Assembly: GCF_026625985.1 (NCBI RefSeq)
Contig: NZ_CP113116.1
Coordinates: 5,828,001 to 5,892,000, forward strand
Source of the DNA: Mycobacterium sp. Aquia_213
Lineage (GTDB): Bacteria > Actinomycetota > Actinomycetes > Mycobacteriales > Mycobacteriaceae
Reading direction: 5' to 3'
DNA: 64,000 nt
Made by a program: the position numbers and the translations under genes. The notes below the pieces were generated by a model, which worked only from the letters and a program-made list of their open reading frames with translations, searched no databases and was not told the origin of the DNA. Below, one piece after another: positions 25,090 to 33,296 of the stretch (its first letter is position 1; every line of letters begins with the position of its first letter).

Positions 25090-25818
25090 GTGGTCCCCGG
25101 CCCGAAGTACCGCTCGATCGCCCGAATCCTGGAAGAAGAGATTCGCGACTTCAACGACGGGCAACGGGTCCCGAGCGAGAACGAGGTCGCCCAGCGGTTC
25201 ACCGTCGCCCGCTCGACGGCGCGCGCGGCGCTGCAGTATCTCACCGCCCGCAACGTGATCCGCCGGGTGCGCGGCGCCGGGAGCTTCGCTAGCCACCGCA
25301 TCGACTACCCGATCGATGCGGAACGCGCGCCCTCGTGGAGCGCCACCGTGCGCGCGGCCGGTGCGTGTCCCCGAAGCGTGGTGCGCTCCTGCACCCAGCG
25401 GCTGCCCCCCGCAGAGATCGCAGCCAAACTGCAGCAGCCGCCGTCGGATCCGTGTCACCGCCTGGTGCGGCTGTCCTTCGTCAACGACCTTCCTGCGGCG
25501 TGGGGGATCGAATGGGTGCCGGTCGCATTGGTTCCCGACCTCGCGCTGGCAATGCGGGCCAACGACTCGCTGCACGAGGTTCTCACCAACGCGGGCCTTT
25601 CGCCGCGGCGGTCGTGGGTGCACGCCAGCACCGAGATATTCGAAGGTGAAGTCGCCGATCAACTCGACGCGCCGCAGTCCAGCCTGGGGTGGTACATCGA
25701 AAGCCTCAACGTCGATGAGGGCACGTTGCGGCCGGTGTCCATCACACAGCGGTGGTTGCGTGCCGACACCGTTCGCGTCACCTTCGACAGCGCGGTCAGC
25801 AGCCGGGTCAGTCGCTAG
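25090..25818 (+). CDS. GntR/UTRA family regulator (PhnF-like)
   Basis: 242 residues from the GTG at 25090; a frame from 24991 adds 33 Arg/Ser-rich residues that look non-coding. Winged helix at residues 5-70 (RVPSENEVAQRFTVARSTAR, then a wing with RRVRGAGSFAS), followed by a UTRA ligand domain, about 80-240, with FVNDLPAAWGIEWVPVALVP and PVSITQRWLRADTVRVTF. PhnF-type proteins sense phosphate-starvation or phosphonate ligands. Divergent from the phosphonate operon over 200 bp. A weak palindrome TTGT-CCGA-ACAA at 25020-25031 is the only operator candidate seen. Confidence 0.88.
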   Translation: MVPGPKYRSIARILEEEIRDFNDGQRVPSENEVAQRFTVARSTARAALQYLTARNVIRRVRGAGSFASHRIDYPIDAERAPSWSATVRAAGACPRSVVRSCTQRLPPAEIAAKLQQPPSDPCHRLVRLSFVNDLPAAWGIEWVPVALVPDLALAMRANDSLHEVLTNAGLSPRRSWVHASTEIFEGEVADQLDAPQSSLGWYIESLNVDEGTLRPVSITQRWLRADTVRVTFDSAVSSRVSR

Positions 25819-25996
25819 CCAACTCGTGTTGCCCGATGAGCTCGCGGATACCGCTCGCACCGAGCCGCTCGACATGAAAGCCGTTCGCGAGCCCCGTCAA
25901 GACGAGCGTCATCGCGAACACCAGTCCGGTGCTTACCACCGCGATGATGAGGCGTCTGCTTCGCCATTGCATGTCGCGCAAGGCCGCGAACAGCAT
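25808..25996 (-). pseudogene. 5' remnant of an FtsX-type ABC transporter permease
   Basis: 62 residues. The N-terminal 45 (LFAALRDMQWRSRRLIIAVV at 2-21, then STGLVFAMTLVLTGLANGFH at 22-41, one membrane segment) match the conserved start of MacB/FtsX-type permeases, similar to the mycobacterial Rv0072 kind, which are about 350-400 residues long. After GFHVER the similarity stops and the frame runs into the end of the GntR gene. The periplasmic domain and the other three membrane segments are missing, and no ATPase gene is adjacent. It is best read as a deletion remnant at the edge of the phosphonate cluster. Confidence 0.7.
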
Positions 25997-26069
25997 CTTC
26001 AGACGCTACCGCCGCCCCCGGCCGGTTGACCGGGCCCTGCCGCGACCGTGCCGCGGGCATCGCGACCGT

Positions 26070-26693
26070 TTAGCGGCCCAGCGCCGAAATCTGCGTGACG
26101 GCTTCGTCGGTGGTGACAATCGCGCGAGCGTAGTTCGGGATATTGACCTCGAGAGCGGCGTGCATTTCGACGTCCGAGTAGCTCGCCGTTGCGTCCTTGA
26201 CCATCGTGACGTCGTAGCCGAGTTCGGCGGCGAATCGCACGGTCGCCTCGACACAGGTGTGGGCGATCAGGCCCACCACGATCAGCCGATGAATGCCGTG
26301 CTTCTTGAGCAGCAGGTCCAAATCGGTGTTGGCGAATCCACTGGAGCACCAATGTTCTTGGGCGACAATGTCACCCGGTTGGGGCTCGAAGTCGGGGTGG
26401 AGTTCGCCACCCCAGGTTCCGAACTCGAAGGTCTTGCGCGACCACGCGGCCTGCTGGATCGGCGCCACGTACTTCCAAGTCTCGTAGTCGCCCGGACGGT
26501 AGCGGCGGTGCAGGGCATAGAAGACCCGGATCTGGGCGGCCCGGGCGGCACCGAGGGTTTGACGCATATGCGGGACGCATCCGTTGGCTTCGGCGACATC
26601 CTTCAGGCGGTCCCACACTTTGCCGCCTTCGGAGATGAAGTCGTTGTACGGATCGATTACGAGGAGACCGGTGAGATCCTTTTCCTGCGTCAC
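26070..26693 (-). CDS. Isochorismatase-like cysteine hydrolase
   Basis: 207 residues from a GTG at 26693. Isochorismatase fold with catalytic Asp14 (LLVIDPYNDF) and Cys147 in VGLIAHTCVEATVR. The third triad member, usually Lys before SAF, is His114 here (QEHWCSSGFANTDLD), so the triad appears to be D-H-C. Family members hydrolyse amides, ureas or enol ethers; the substrate here is unknown. It stands 112 bp after the XRE regulator gene on the same strand and carries, 47-57 bp before its start, an 11-bp sequence identical to one upstream of that regulator. Confidence 0.85.
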   Translation of the reverse strand: MTQEKDLTGLLVIDPYNDFISEGGKVWDRLKDVAEANGCVPHMRQTLGAARAAQIRVFYALHRRYRPGDYETWKYVAPIQQAAWSRKTFEFGTWGGELHPDFEPQPGDIVAQEHWCSSGFANTDLDLLLKKHGIHRLIVVGLIAHTCVEATVRFAAELGYDVTMVKDATASYSDVEMHAALEVNIPNYARAIVTTDEAVTQISALGR

Positions 26694-26739
26694 GCTGACA
26701 TGGTCGCATGCCGGCGACTGCCGCGGGCTACCGCAAGAC

Positions 26740-26750
26740 GGTCCCGTTGC
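26740..26750 (-). promoter_or_regulatory. 11-bp element GGTCCCGTTGC upstream of cysteine hydrolase (shared with XRE gene)
   Basis: Identical 11-mer to 27678-27688. On the transcribed strand it reads GCAACGGGACC, 47-57 bp before the start of the hydrolase gene. It is either a common operator for the XRE protein or part of a shared promoter type. Confidence 0.4.
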
Positions 26751-26805
26751 GAAAAGCCCGCCGTGTCTTAAGAATCGAACGCGCGGTCAGTTACGCGCGC
26801 GGTGG

Positions 26806-27642
26806 TTAAGGTGAAGGACGTGGGCCGGTCAGCGTGGAAAGCAATCGCAGCCTCTCCTCCGCGGTCGAACCGGGCGCCGCGTAATAGGTGACGAGCACCT
26901 GCCGGCTGTCTGGAAGCACGAAGGTGCGGTAACGCAACTCCAGCAAGCCGACCTGGGGGTGGTCGAATACGGCGGGCCCGGTGGTCTTCTGCCTGACGTC
27001 CTGGCGAGCCCACAGAGTCCGGAACCGTTGGCTGGCAATGCTGAGCTCGCCGATCAGCGACTGCAGTTCTGGTTCATTGGAGTCATCTTCGGCGACATTG
27101 AAGCGCAGCGAAGACACCAGAATGGCGGAGACCTCTTCCCAGTTACGCACCCAGTTGCTCAAGTCGGGTTCCAGGAACACCGACCGCATGTGGTTGACAC
27201 CCGGGGCAAAGAACGGCGTCAGCGCGCGTGCCATCGCGTTGGCAGCGAGGATGGTCATCTGCCGGTTCTGTATGTATGCGGGAGTTTGGTGCCAATTGTC
27301 GATCAAGGTCTGCAGCCCGGGATCAATTTTTTCGGCCGGCGCCGCACCGCGCCGTCGCCTACGGGGCGCCGGGTGAGCCAGATTGCGCATGTATTGGGTT
27401 GCGTCGTCGTTGAGTTGTAGCGCGCTGGCCAACCCCTCGAGCACCTGATCGGAAGGCTGACGTTCGCGGCCTTGCTCGAGTCTGAGGTAGTACTCGGAGC
27501 TGATGCCGGCCAGCATCGCGACTTCCTCGCGGCGCAAGCCCGCCACCCGCCGGCGCTCACCCTCGGCCAGTCCGACATCGGCGGGCTTCAGCAAATCGCG
27601 GCGCGTTCTGAGAAACGTCGCCAACGACTGCGGATCGGGCAT
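26806..27642 (-). CDS. XRE family regulator with MmyB-like ligand domain
   Basis: 278 residues from the ATG at 27642; an upstream frame start at 27672 adds ten basic residues. Helix-turn-helix at about residues 5-70 (FLRTRRDLLKPADVGL, then VAMLAGISSEYYLRLEQGRE). The C-terminal part, about 110-275, is an MmyB-type PAS-like domain (NRQMTILAANAMARALTPFF, then FRTLWARQDVRQKTTGPAVF). These regulators often control one adjacent oxidoreductase or hydrolase and may bind fatty-acid-like ligands. The probable target is the cysteine hydrolase downstream, because the two genes share an upstream 11-mer. Confidence 0.88.
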   Translation of the reverse strand: MPDPQSLATFLRTRRDLLKPADVGLAEGERRRVAGLRREEVAMLAGISSEYYLRLEQGRERQPSDQVLEGLASALQLNDDATQYMRNLAHPAPRRRRRGAAPAEKIDPGLQTLIDNWHQTPAYIQNRQMTILAANAMARALTPFFAPGVNHMRSVFLEPDLSNWVRNWEEVSAILVSSLRFNVAEDDSNEPELQSLIGELSIASQRFRTLWARQDVRQKTTGPAVFDHPQVGLLELRYRTFVLPDSRQVLVTYYAAPGSTAEERLRLLSTLTGPRPSP

Positions 27643-27677
27643 GTTTCGACGATAGTGCCGGCGCGCCCGCACAGGGT

Positions 27678-27688
27678 GGTCCCGTTGC
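27678..27688 (-). promoter_or_regulatory. 11-bp element GGTCCCGTTGC upstream of XRE regulator
   Basis: Second exact copy, 36-46 bp before the XRE gene start; its flanks make a TGGT...ACCA inverted repeat (27677-27693). The similar distance to both starts supports a regulatory role. Confidence 0.4.
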
Positions 27689-27716
27689 TACCAGGAAGGG
27701 TGCTGCCGAGCACGCC

Positions 27717-28316
27717 TCAGGAATCTACCTGTCTATCGCCTTCACGAGCGGCACCGAACTTGCTGGGCCACAGTGCCATTCGATCGAGCAGGCGGTCGCG
27801 CAACACGAGGGTGTGAAACAGAACCGCGCACATGTGGGCGGTAAACGCGGCGAACAGCAGGAAGGCGAAAATCCCATGGCACTCGCGCAGCACCGCGTAC
27901 AGATCGAGGTTCTGCGGTGCGATGCCGGGCAGGCGGATCGGCCCCACCAGGGTGACGGGGAGTCTGGCAGCCGACAGCGTGGCCCACCCGATTACGGGCT
28001 GGACCAGAAGCAAACCGTAGAGCGCGTATTCCGACCACGTCGCGATGCGTCGCTCGATGCGGCTCATCGAGGCCAAAAACGCCGGCGGGCGGTGCGTGAG
28101 CCGATTCGCCAGCCGCACCACCGCGAAGATCAGGATCGCCACACCCAAGGGCCGGTGGATGGCCAACAGCAACGGGTAATAGCTCAGCGAAGCGATCATG
28201 GTCACGCCAATGAGCAACTGCGCGATAACCATTGGCGCCATCGTCCAGTGCAAAATCCGGGACAGGATCGTGAAACGTGGTGCAGTACCCGATTTTTCGA
28301 CTTCTTCGCCGGTCAT
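27717..28316 (-). CDS. Cytochrome b561 family protein
   Basis: 199 residues, ATG at 28316 overlapping the catalase gene stop by 4 bp (ATGA). Four membrane segments and four candidate heme histidines: H23 (ILHWTM), H54 (AIHRPLG), H147 (ECHGIF) and H161 (TAHMC), as in prokaryotic CybB-type cytochromes b561. It can move electrons from quinol or another donor across the membrane. The catalase-like protein encoded just upstream carries a Tat signal, so the pair probably forms an electron-fed peroxidase on the outer face. This arrangement is common in proteobacteria and actinobacteria. Confidence 0.9.
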   Translation of the reverse strand: MTGEEVEKSGTAPRFTILSRILHWTMAPMVIAQLLIGVTMIASLSYYPLLLAIHRPLGVAILIFAVVRLANRLTHRPPAFLASMSRIERRIATWSEYALYGLLLVQPVIGWATLSAARLPVTLVGPIRLPGIAPQNLDLYAVLRECHGIFAFLLFAAFTAHMCAVLFHTLVLRDRLLDRMALWPSKFGAAREGDRQVDS

Positions 28317-29446
28317 GAGCGCCCCTGGCGGACGTTGACCTCGCTGGGCGACTTGGGTTCCTCGGCACGGCGGGTGAACGAGCGCGCGTAGACCGCCGAC
28401 CGCGCGGCAAGCAACGGATCATCGGACACGGTAATGCCGTCGGGGAGCACCGTCGGGTCGAAGTTGACGTCGCGCGCGTTGCCGGCTTCCTCGGTCTGCA
28501 CCGCGTCGATAGTGATGGTGCCGGCGTCGATCGACCGCCGTGATTGCGGCCAGGGCTTGGTGGCGTCGTCGGTCGGGTCGCCCGGTTCGCCGATCGTGAG
28601 AACCAGCTTCCACGTCAACGGCCGCTGCCCCACCGCGAGAATGAGGTCGTCGAATAAGTAGTCCTTGCCATGCGGAGCCGATGGGACCGCCTGCCCGCCC
28701 GCCTGCTGGGCAACCGCCGACCAGCGCACCGGGACAGTCGCGCCGGCGCTGTTGGTGAAGTAAAAGGCATTCAGGCCGTGAAATGTGCTGTCCGCGAACC
28801 CCGCGCTCGGCGGTGTCTGCTTGATGATTTTCAGCGCCGCAACCGTCTCCGGATGCCGGTCGAGGAATGCGGCCATCTGCTGGGGATCGGGTTTGCCCGT
28901 GGCGGGAACGGGTTTGGACGCGAGCAACCGCTCGTAAAAGCCCTGCGGAGTCCGGTCGGTGAAGACGGGGAAGTTGACCATCGCTGTGCGCCACTGCTGC
29001 CCGTTGGGTACCTGGAACAGCAGCCCCAGACCGCGGACTGTGTCGGGCTTGTCGCTCTGGTCCGGCAGACCACCGCCCAGCGAAAACCGCCCGACCAGCG
29101 GGACGTTTCCGGTTTGGAAGACCGCTGCCCGGCAGATCGCCGCGCCGGCCCCCGTGCTCGCAAACGACCCTGTCGCGCTCAGCCCTTTGGCGTGATTTCG
29201 GCGGAACCCGTCATGACGGCCGAAGACGTGTTCGAACCGATCGGCGAAGCGCGGCGGGGTCAGCTCGTCAGGCCGCAGCCAGCCGCCCGCGTAGGCGAAC
29301 CCGCCCACGTCCACGGCGGCGACACCGGCCACCGCACCCATCCCGAGCAGTGCACCGCGCCGGGTGAGTGCGCCGAAGCGAGGTTGGTTGGGCTGTGTTT
29401 CAGCGGGCCGATCCTCCGGCTCCTGATCGCGATCAGCGGGCTCCAT
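28313..29446 (-). CDS. Catalase-related heme peroxidase, Tat-exported (SrpA-like)
   Basis: 377 residues from the ATG at 29446; upstream frame to 29503 lacks a signal. A twin-arginine signal TRRGALLGMGAVAGVAAVDV starts at residue 28. The mature part is a short catalase-fold protein with distal His85 (GFRRNHAKG), FSLGGGLP, and a FPVFTDRTPQGFYERL segment. Short catalase-like proteins of this kind have peroxidase more than catalase activity and lack the C-terminal NADPH region. Translationally coupled with the cytochrome b561 gene. Divergent from the D-aminoacylase gene over about 280 bp. Confidence 0.88.
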   Translation of the reverse strand: MEPADRDQEPEDRPAETQPNQPRFGALTRRGALLGMGAVAGVAAVDVGGFAYAGGWLRPDELTPPRFADRFEHVFGRHDGFRRNHAKGLSATGSFASTGAGAAICRAAVFQTGNVPLVGRFSLGGGLPDQSDKPDTVRGLGLLFQVPNGQQWRTAMVNFPVFTDRTPQGFYERLLASKPVPATGKPDPQQMAAFLDRHPETVAALKIIKQTPPSAGFADSTFHGLNAFYFTNSAGATVPVRWSAVAQQAGGQAVPSAPHGKDYLFDDLILAVGQRPLTWKLVLTIGEPGDPTDDATKPWPQSRRSIDAGTITIDAVQTEEAGNARDVNFDPTVLPDGITVSDDPLLAARSAVYARSFTRRAEEPKSPSEVNVRQGRS

Positions 29447-29729
29447 GGCCCACCGTCCTTTCCGGTACTGCCGCGCAGCGTGGAACTCAGTCGCTGAAGG
29501 CAATTCAATCGAGGGGCTGTCGTGGCGCGCAACACCTAGGCGCTACCGATGCGCACAATCCGGACCACGACACGACGGAAGGTTTCGTTCAACTCTCGTC
29601 AAGACCTTCACTATTTACGCTCCGGGGCGTAGCGTAATGGGCGGCCGAGGCCGGGCGTTCCCCGGTCTCGTGTCCACCATCTCCGGCCAGCCAGCCCCAT
29701 GGCGACCCCGAACAGACTCGGAGGGACTC

Positions 29730-31490
29730 GTGTTCGACCTCAAGATCACCGGTGGAACTGTTGTCGACGGAACGGGTGCCGAGCGTTACCAGGCCGACGT
29801 CGCCATCAAAGACGGCAAGATCGTCGACGTGGTGCGCCGCGGTCCCAACGATCCCGCGATGGGGGGTGAAGCGGCCGAAACCATCGACGCGACAGGGCAT
29901 GTGGTGGCCCCCGGCTTTGTCGATATCCACACCCACTACGACGGGCAGGTCAGCTGGGACAGCCTGCTGGAGCCGTCCAGCGGGCACGGCGTCACCACCC
30001 TGGTGACCGGCAACTGCGGCGTCGGGTTCGCGCCGGTACGGCCGGGCAGTGAGCAGTGGCTGATCGAGTTGATGGAAGGTGTCGAGGACATCCCCGGCAC
30101 CGCGCTGACCGAGGGCATCACCTGGGATTGGGAGACCTACCCGGAGTACCTCGATGCGATCGGCAAGCAGAACTACGCGGTCGACGTGGGCAGCCAGGTG
30201 GCGCACGGGGCCATCCGTGCCTACGCGATGGGCGAGCGGGGTGCGCGCAACGAACCGGCGACACCCGAGGACATCACCGCGATGGGCCGACTGGTCACCG
30301 AAGCGATCGAAGCCGGGGCGCTCGGCTTTTCGACGTCGCGCACGATGGGACACCGCGCGATGGACGGCGAGCCGGTGCCCGGCACGTTTGCCGCCGAGGA
30401 CGAGCTGTTCGGTCTCGGCCGCGCCATGGCGGCCGGCGGCCAGGCGGTGTTCGAGCTGGCCCCGCAGGGATCCGCGGGCGAGGACATCGTCGCCCCGAAA
30501 AAGGAACTGGACTGGATGCGGCGGTTGAGCGGCGAGATTGACCGGCCGGTGTCGTTCGCCCTGATCCAGGTGGACGCCGATCCGAAACTGTGGCGCGAGA
30601 TGATGGACCTCTCCGCGGACGCGCACGCGGCGGGCGCCCGGCTGTACCCCCAGATCGCGGCGCGCCCGTTCGGCATGATGTTCGGATTCCAGGGCCACCA
30701 CGCTTTCACCCACCGGCCCACCTATCGCCGGCTGAAGGCCGAATGCAGCCGCGAGGAACTCACCCAGCGGCTGGCCGATCCCGCGGTGAAGGCCGCGATC
30801 CTGTCCGAGGACGACCTGCCCGCGGACCCGACAATGTTGTTCGACGGAATGTTCGCGATGGTGCAGCACTCGCTGAAACGGCTGTACGCGCTCGGCGACC
30901 CGCCGGACTACGAGCCCACGCCCGACCGCACCGTCGCGGCCATCGCCGAGGCCCGCGGCGAGGACCGGCTGTCGACTCTGTACGACCTGATGCTCGAACA
31001 GAACGCGACCGCCATGCTGATGCTGCCGCTGTTCAACTACGCCGACGGCAACCACGATGCGATCCGCGAGATGATGTTGCACCCCGCGGGTGTGCTGGGG
31101 CTTTCCGACGGCGGCGCGCACTGCGGGATGATCTGTGACGCGTCCTATCCCACCTTCCTGCTCACGCACTGGGCGCGCGACCGGCACCGGGGCGAGAAGC
31201 TGTCGCTGGAACACGTGATTCGCAAGCAATCCCACGACACCGCGCACCTGTTCGGCCTCACCGACCGCGGCACCATTGAGAGCGGCAAGAAGGCCGACAT
31301 CAACGTCATCGACTTGAATGCGCTGACGCTGCACCCGGCCGCAATGGCCTGGGACCTGCCGGCCGGCGGCAACCGGATTCTGCAGGGAGCCAGCGGGTAC
31401 GCGGCGACGATCGTCAGCGGCACGGTGACCCGTCGCAAGGACGTCGACACCGGGGCCCGGCCCGGCCGCCTGGTACGCGGAGCGCGCTAA
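29730..31490 (+). CDS. N-acyl-D-amino-acid deacylase-like amidohydrolase
   Basis: 586 residues from the GTG at 29730, which has GGAGGG 6-10 bp upstream; the frame runs back to 29445 but that part has no similarity. Amidohydrolase-3 family: FDLKITGGTVVDGTGAERYQ start, metal pair H67/H69 in GFVDIHTHYDGQ, and LSDGGAHCGMICDAS near residue 455 with the catalytic Asp. Such enzymes remove acyl groups from D-amino acids or hydrolyse related cyclic amides. The Rieske oxygenase gene follows 11 bp later on the same strand, so both probably act on one xenobiotic or natural compound. Confidence 0.9.
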   Translation: MFDLKITGGTVVDGTGAERYQADVAIKDGKIVDVVRRGPNDPAMGGEAAETIDATGHVVAPGFVDIHTHYDGQVSWDSLLEPSSGHGVTTLVTGNCGVGFAPVRPGSEQWLIELMEGVEDIPGTALTEGITWDWETYPEYLDAIGKQNYAVDVGSQVAHGAIRAYAMGERGARNEPATPEDITAMGRLVTEAIEAGALGFSTSRTMGHRAMDGEPVPGTFAAEDELFGLGRAMAAGGQAVFELAPQGSAGEDIVAPKKELDWMRRLSGEIDRPVSFALIQVDADPKLWREMMDLSADAHAAGARLYPQIAARPFGMMFGFQGHHAFTHRPTYRRLKAECSREELTQRLADPAVKAAILSEDDLPADPTMLFDGMFAMVQHSLKRLYALGDPPDYEPTPDRTVAAIAEARGEDRLSTLYDLMLEQNATAMLMLPLFNYADGNHDAIREMMLHPAGVLGLSDGGAHCGMICDASYPTFLLTHWARDRHRGEKLSLEHVIRKQSHDTAHLFGLTDRGTIESGKKADINVIDLNALTLHPAAMAWDLPAGGNRILQGASGYAATIVSGTVTRRKDVDTGARPGRLVRGAR

Positions 31491-31501
31491 GGACTCGGTC
31501 G

Positions 31502-32860
31502 GTGACCGCGACTGCCGGCAATCCGGCACGCACCCGGGACGAGGATGCGATCGGCACCCCGCCCGAAAGCCCGACGCTGGTGCCGGCCGAGCGCTACTAC
31601 TCGCCCGCATTCGCACAACTCGAGATCGAACGAATGTGGCCGAAGGTGTGGCAGGTCGCCTGCATGGTCGACCACGTCGCCGAACCCGGCGACTACTTCG
31701 AATACCGCTGCGGCCCATACGGGGTGCTGATCGTCCGCGGTGACGACGGTGTGCTGCGGGCGTTCCAGAATGCCTGTCGCCATCGCGGCAACTCGCTGTG
31801 CACCGGCTCGGGTTCGGGACTGCGCGAGCTGAAATGCGGCTATCACGGTTGGACCTGGGACCTGGCCGGCATGCTCAAGCGGGTGCCCAACCGCAAGGGC
31901 TTTGGCGCCCTGCACATGTCCGACTTCCCCTTGGTCGGCGCCAGGGTGGAAAGCTGGGACGGGCTCGTCTTCGTCAATCTCGACGTCGACGCGATGCCCC
32001 TGATCGAGTATCTGGAGGCGATCCCCGATGACATCGCCTGGTGTCATTTGGAAGACTTCCGCTGTTACGCGACGCTGACGGTCGACGTCGAGGCAAACTG
32101 GAAGACGATCGCCGACGGCTACAGCGAGACCTACCACATCCAGACCCTGCATCCGGAGTTGCTGCGCTGCGTCGACGACATCCATGCGCCGCAACAGATC
32201 TGGGGCCATACGGGTAAGTCCGACCAGCCCTATGGTGTGCCGAGTCCACGCTTCGACGGCACGCTGAGCGACGAAGAGGTTTGGGACGCTTACGTATACA
32301 CCCAGGGTGCGCTGATGGGCGTGGCCGAAGGTACCCCCCTCCCCGCCGACGGAGGACAGCCCGGGCGGACGGTCCAGGAGCTGATCGCGGATCGCACCCG
32401 GGAGTTTGCGGCGAGTCGGGGAGTGAACCTGGACTGGGCCGACACCGACCGGATCACCCGGCTGCACCAGTACAACGTGTTCCCGAACATGACGCTGTTG
32501 GCCAACGCCGACCACCTGACGATCATGTCCTCGCGCCCCGGCGCGGATCCCGATAAGGGTGAGTTGGTCATGTTCTTGATGACTCGGATGTCACCGGGCG
32601 CGGCGCGCAACAAGCCGACGGACGTTCGCGTCAGCGCCGGGGAAGCCGAACCCGGCCTGGTGCTGACGCAGGACATCCGGGTGCTCCCAGGCTTGCAGCG
32701 CGGCATGCACCAACCCGGCTTCACCCACATGGTGCTCTCCGGCGAGGAACGTCGGGTGATCAACATGCACCGCAATCTCGAGCGCTACCTCGACCTACCG
32801 CCATCCGATCGGATGACCGGGGGCATACCGGAACCCGGCGAATTCGCGCGGACAATTTAA
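31502..32860 (+). CDS. Rieske-type ring-hydroxylating oxygenase, large subunit
   Basis: 452 residues from a GTG at 31502. Rieske [2Fe-2S] ligands C92/H94 (CRHRGNSLC) and C112/H115 (CGYHGWTW); mononuclear iron histidines H212 and H217 in SETYHIQTLHPE. The chain has the alpha-subunit length for dioxygenases or N/O-demethylating monooxygenases. No small subunit, ferredoxin or reductase gene is next to it, so it relies on electron-transfer partners elsewhere. The amidohydrolase upstream is close enough to be co-transcribed. Confidence 0.9.
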   Translation: MTATAGNPARTRDEDAIGTPPESPTLVPAERYYSPAFAQLEIERMWPKVWQVACMVDHVAEPGDYFEYRCGPYGVLIVRGDDGVLRAFQNACRHRGNSLCTGSGSGLRELKCGYHGWTWDLAGMLKRVPNRKGFGALHMSDFPLVGARVESWDGLVFVNLDVDAMPLIEYLEAIPDDIAWCHLEDFRCYATLTVDVEANWKTIADGYSETYHIQTLHPELLRCVDDIHAPQQIWGHTGKSDQPYGVPSPRFDGTLSDEEVWDAYVYTQGALMGVAEGTPLPADGGQPGRTVQELIADRTREFAASRGVNLDWADTDRITRLHQYNVFPNMTLLANADHLTIMSSRPGADPDKGELVMFLMTRMSPGAARNKPTDVRVSAGEAEPGLVLTQDIRVLPGLQRGMHQPGFTHMVLSGEERRVINMHRNLERYLDLPPSDRMTGGIPEPGEFARTI

Positions 32861-32908
32861 TTGGCGTCGGCGCCCCAAAATGCGCGAACGGGTTTAGACT
32901 TCCCGCTT

Positions 32909-33286
32909 GTGACGACCGCGTCGAATCCGTGTGGTGACGAACGAGGACAGCTGCCATACCGGTTGCATATGCGATATCAGATCGTCGGCCAGCGGCGCGC
33001 GCGGCGGATGTGCCGGTCCTTCGCGGACGTGGGCGTCGACACCGGGCCGGTTCGTCTGCAGCAGATGCTCGCCGGCATGCCGGTTACCGACGAAGAAGTG
33101 ACCGACGTCAATTTCGCGCTCATCGCGACCCAGATCAAGCGCGACGAGCGCAACGCGAAGCGCAAGCAACTCCAGCGCCAGGGCACCCGCTCGCTGATGT
33201 TCGCCGGGATGATTCTGCTCGTGCTGAACTTCTTGTTCTGCCTCGCCTACCTGATGCTCAACCTGACGGATCAGGCCCCGCTGTAG
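32909..33286 (+). CDS. Small C-terminal membrane-anchored protein of unknown function, paralog 2
   Basis: 125 residues from the GTG at 32909, chosen because VTTASNPCGDERGQL then aligns from its first residue with the start of the paralog at 20129 (MTNRPSPWGNERGKL). The TTG at 32861 would add 16 unmatched residues. Basic helical part with RRARRMCRSFADVGVDTGPV, then NVNFALIAT-like NFALIATQIKRDERN, and one membrane segment at about 97-117 (MFAGMILLVLNFLFCLAYLM). About half of all positions agree with paralog 1. It lies between the Rieske gene and the metallophosphoesterase and has no visible function. Confidence 0.8.
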   Translation: MTTASNPCGDERGQLPYRLHMRYQIVGQRRARRMCRSFADVGVDTGPVRLQQMLAGMPVTDEEVTDVNFALIATQIKRDERNAKRKQLQRQGTRSLMFAGMILLVLNFLFCLAYLMLNLTDQAPL

Positions 33287-33296
33287 CGCTTTGCAG

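Noticed and set aside
29445..29729. N-terminal extension of the D-aminoacylase frame
   Set aside because: No similarity and no ribosome site; the GTG at 29730 has GGAGGG and begins the family fold.
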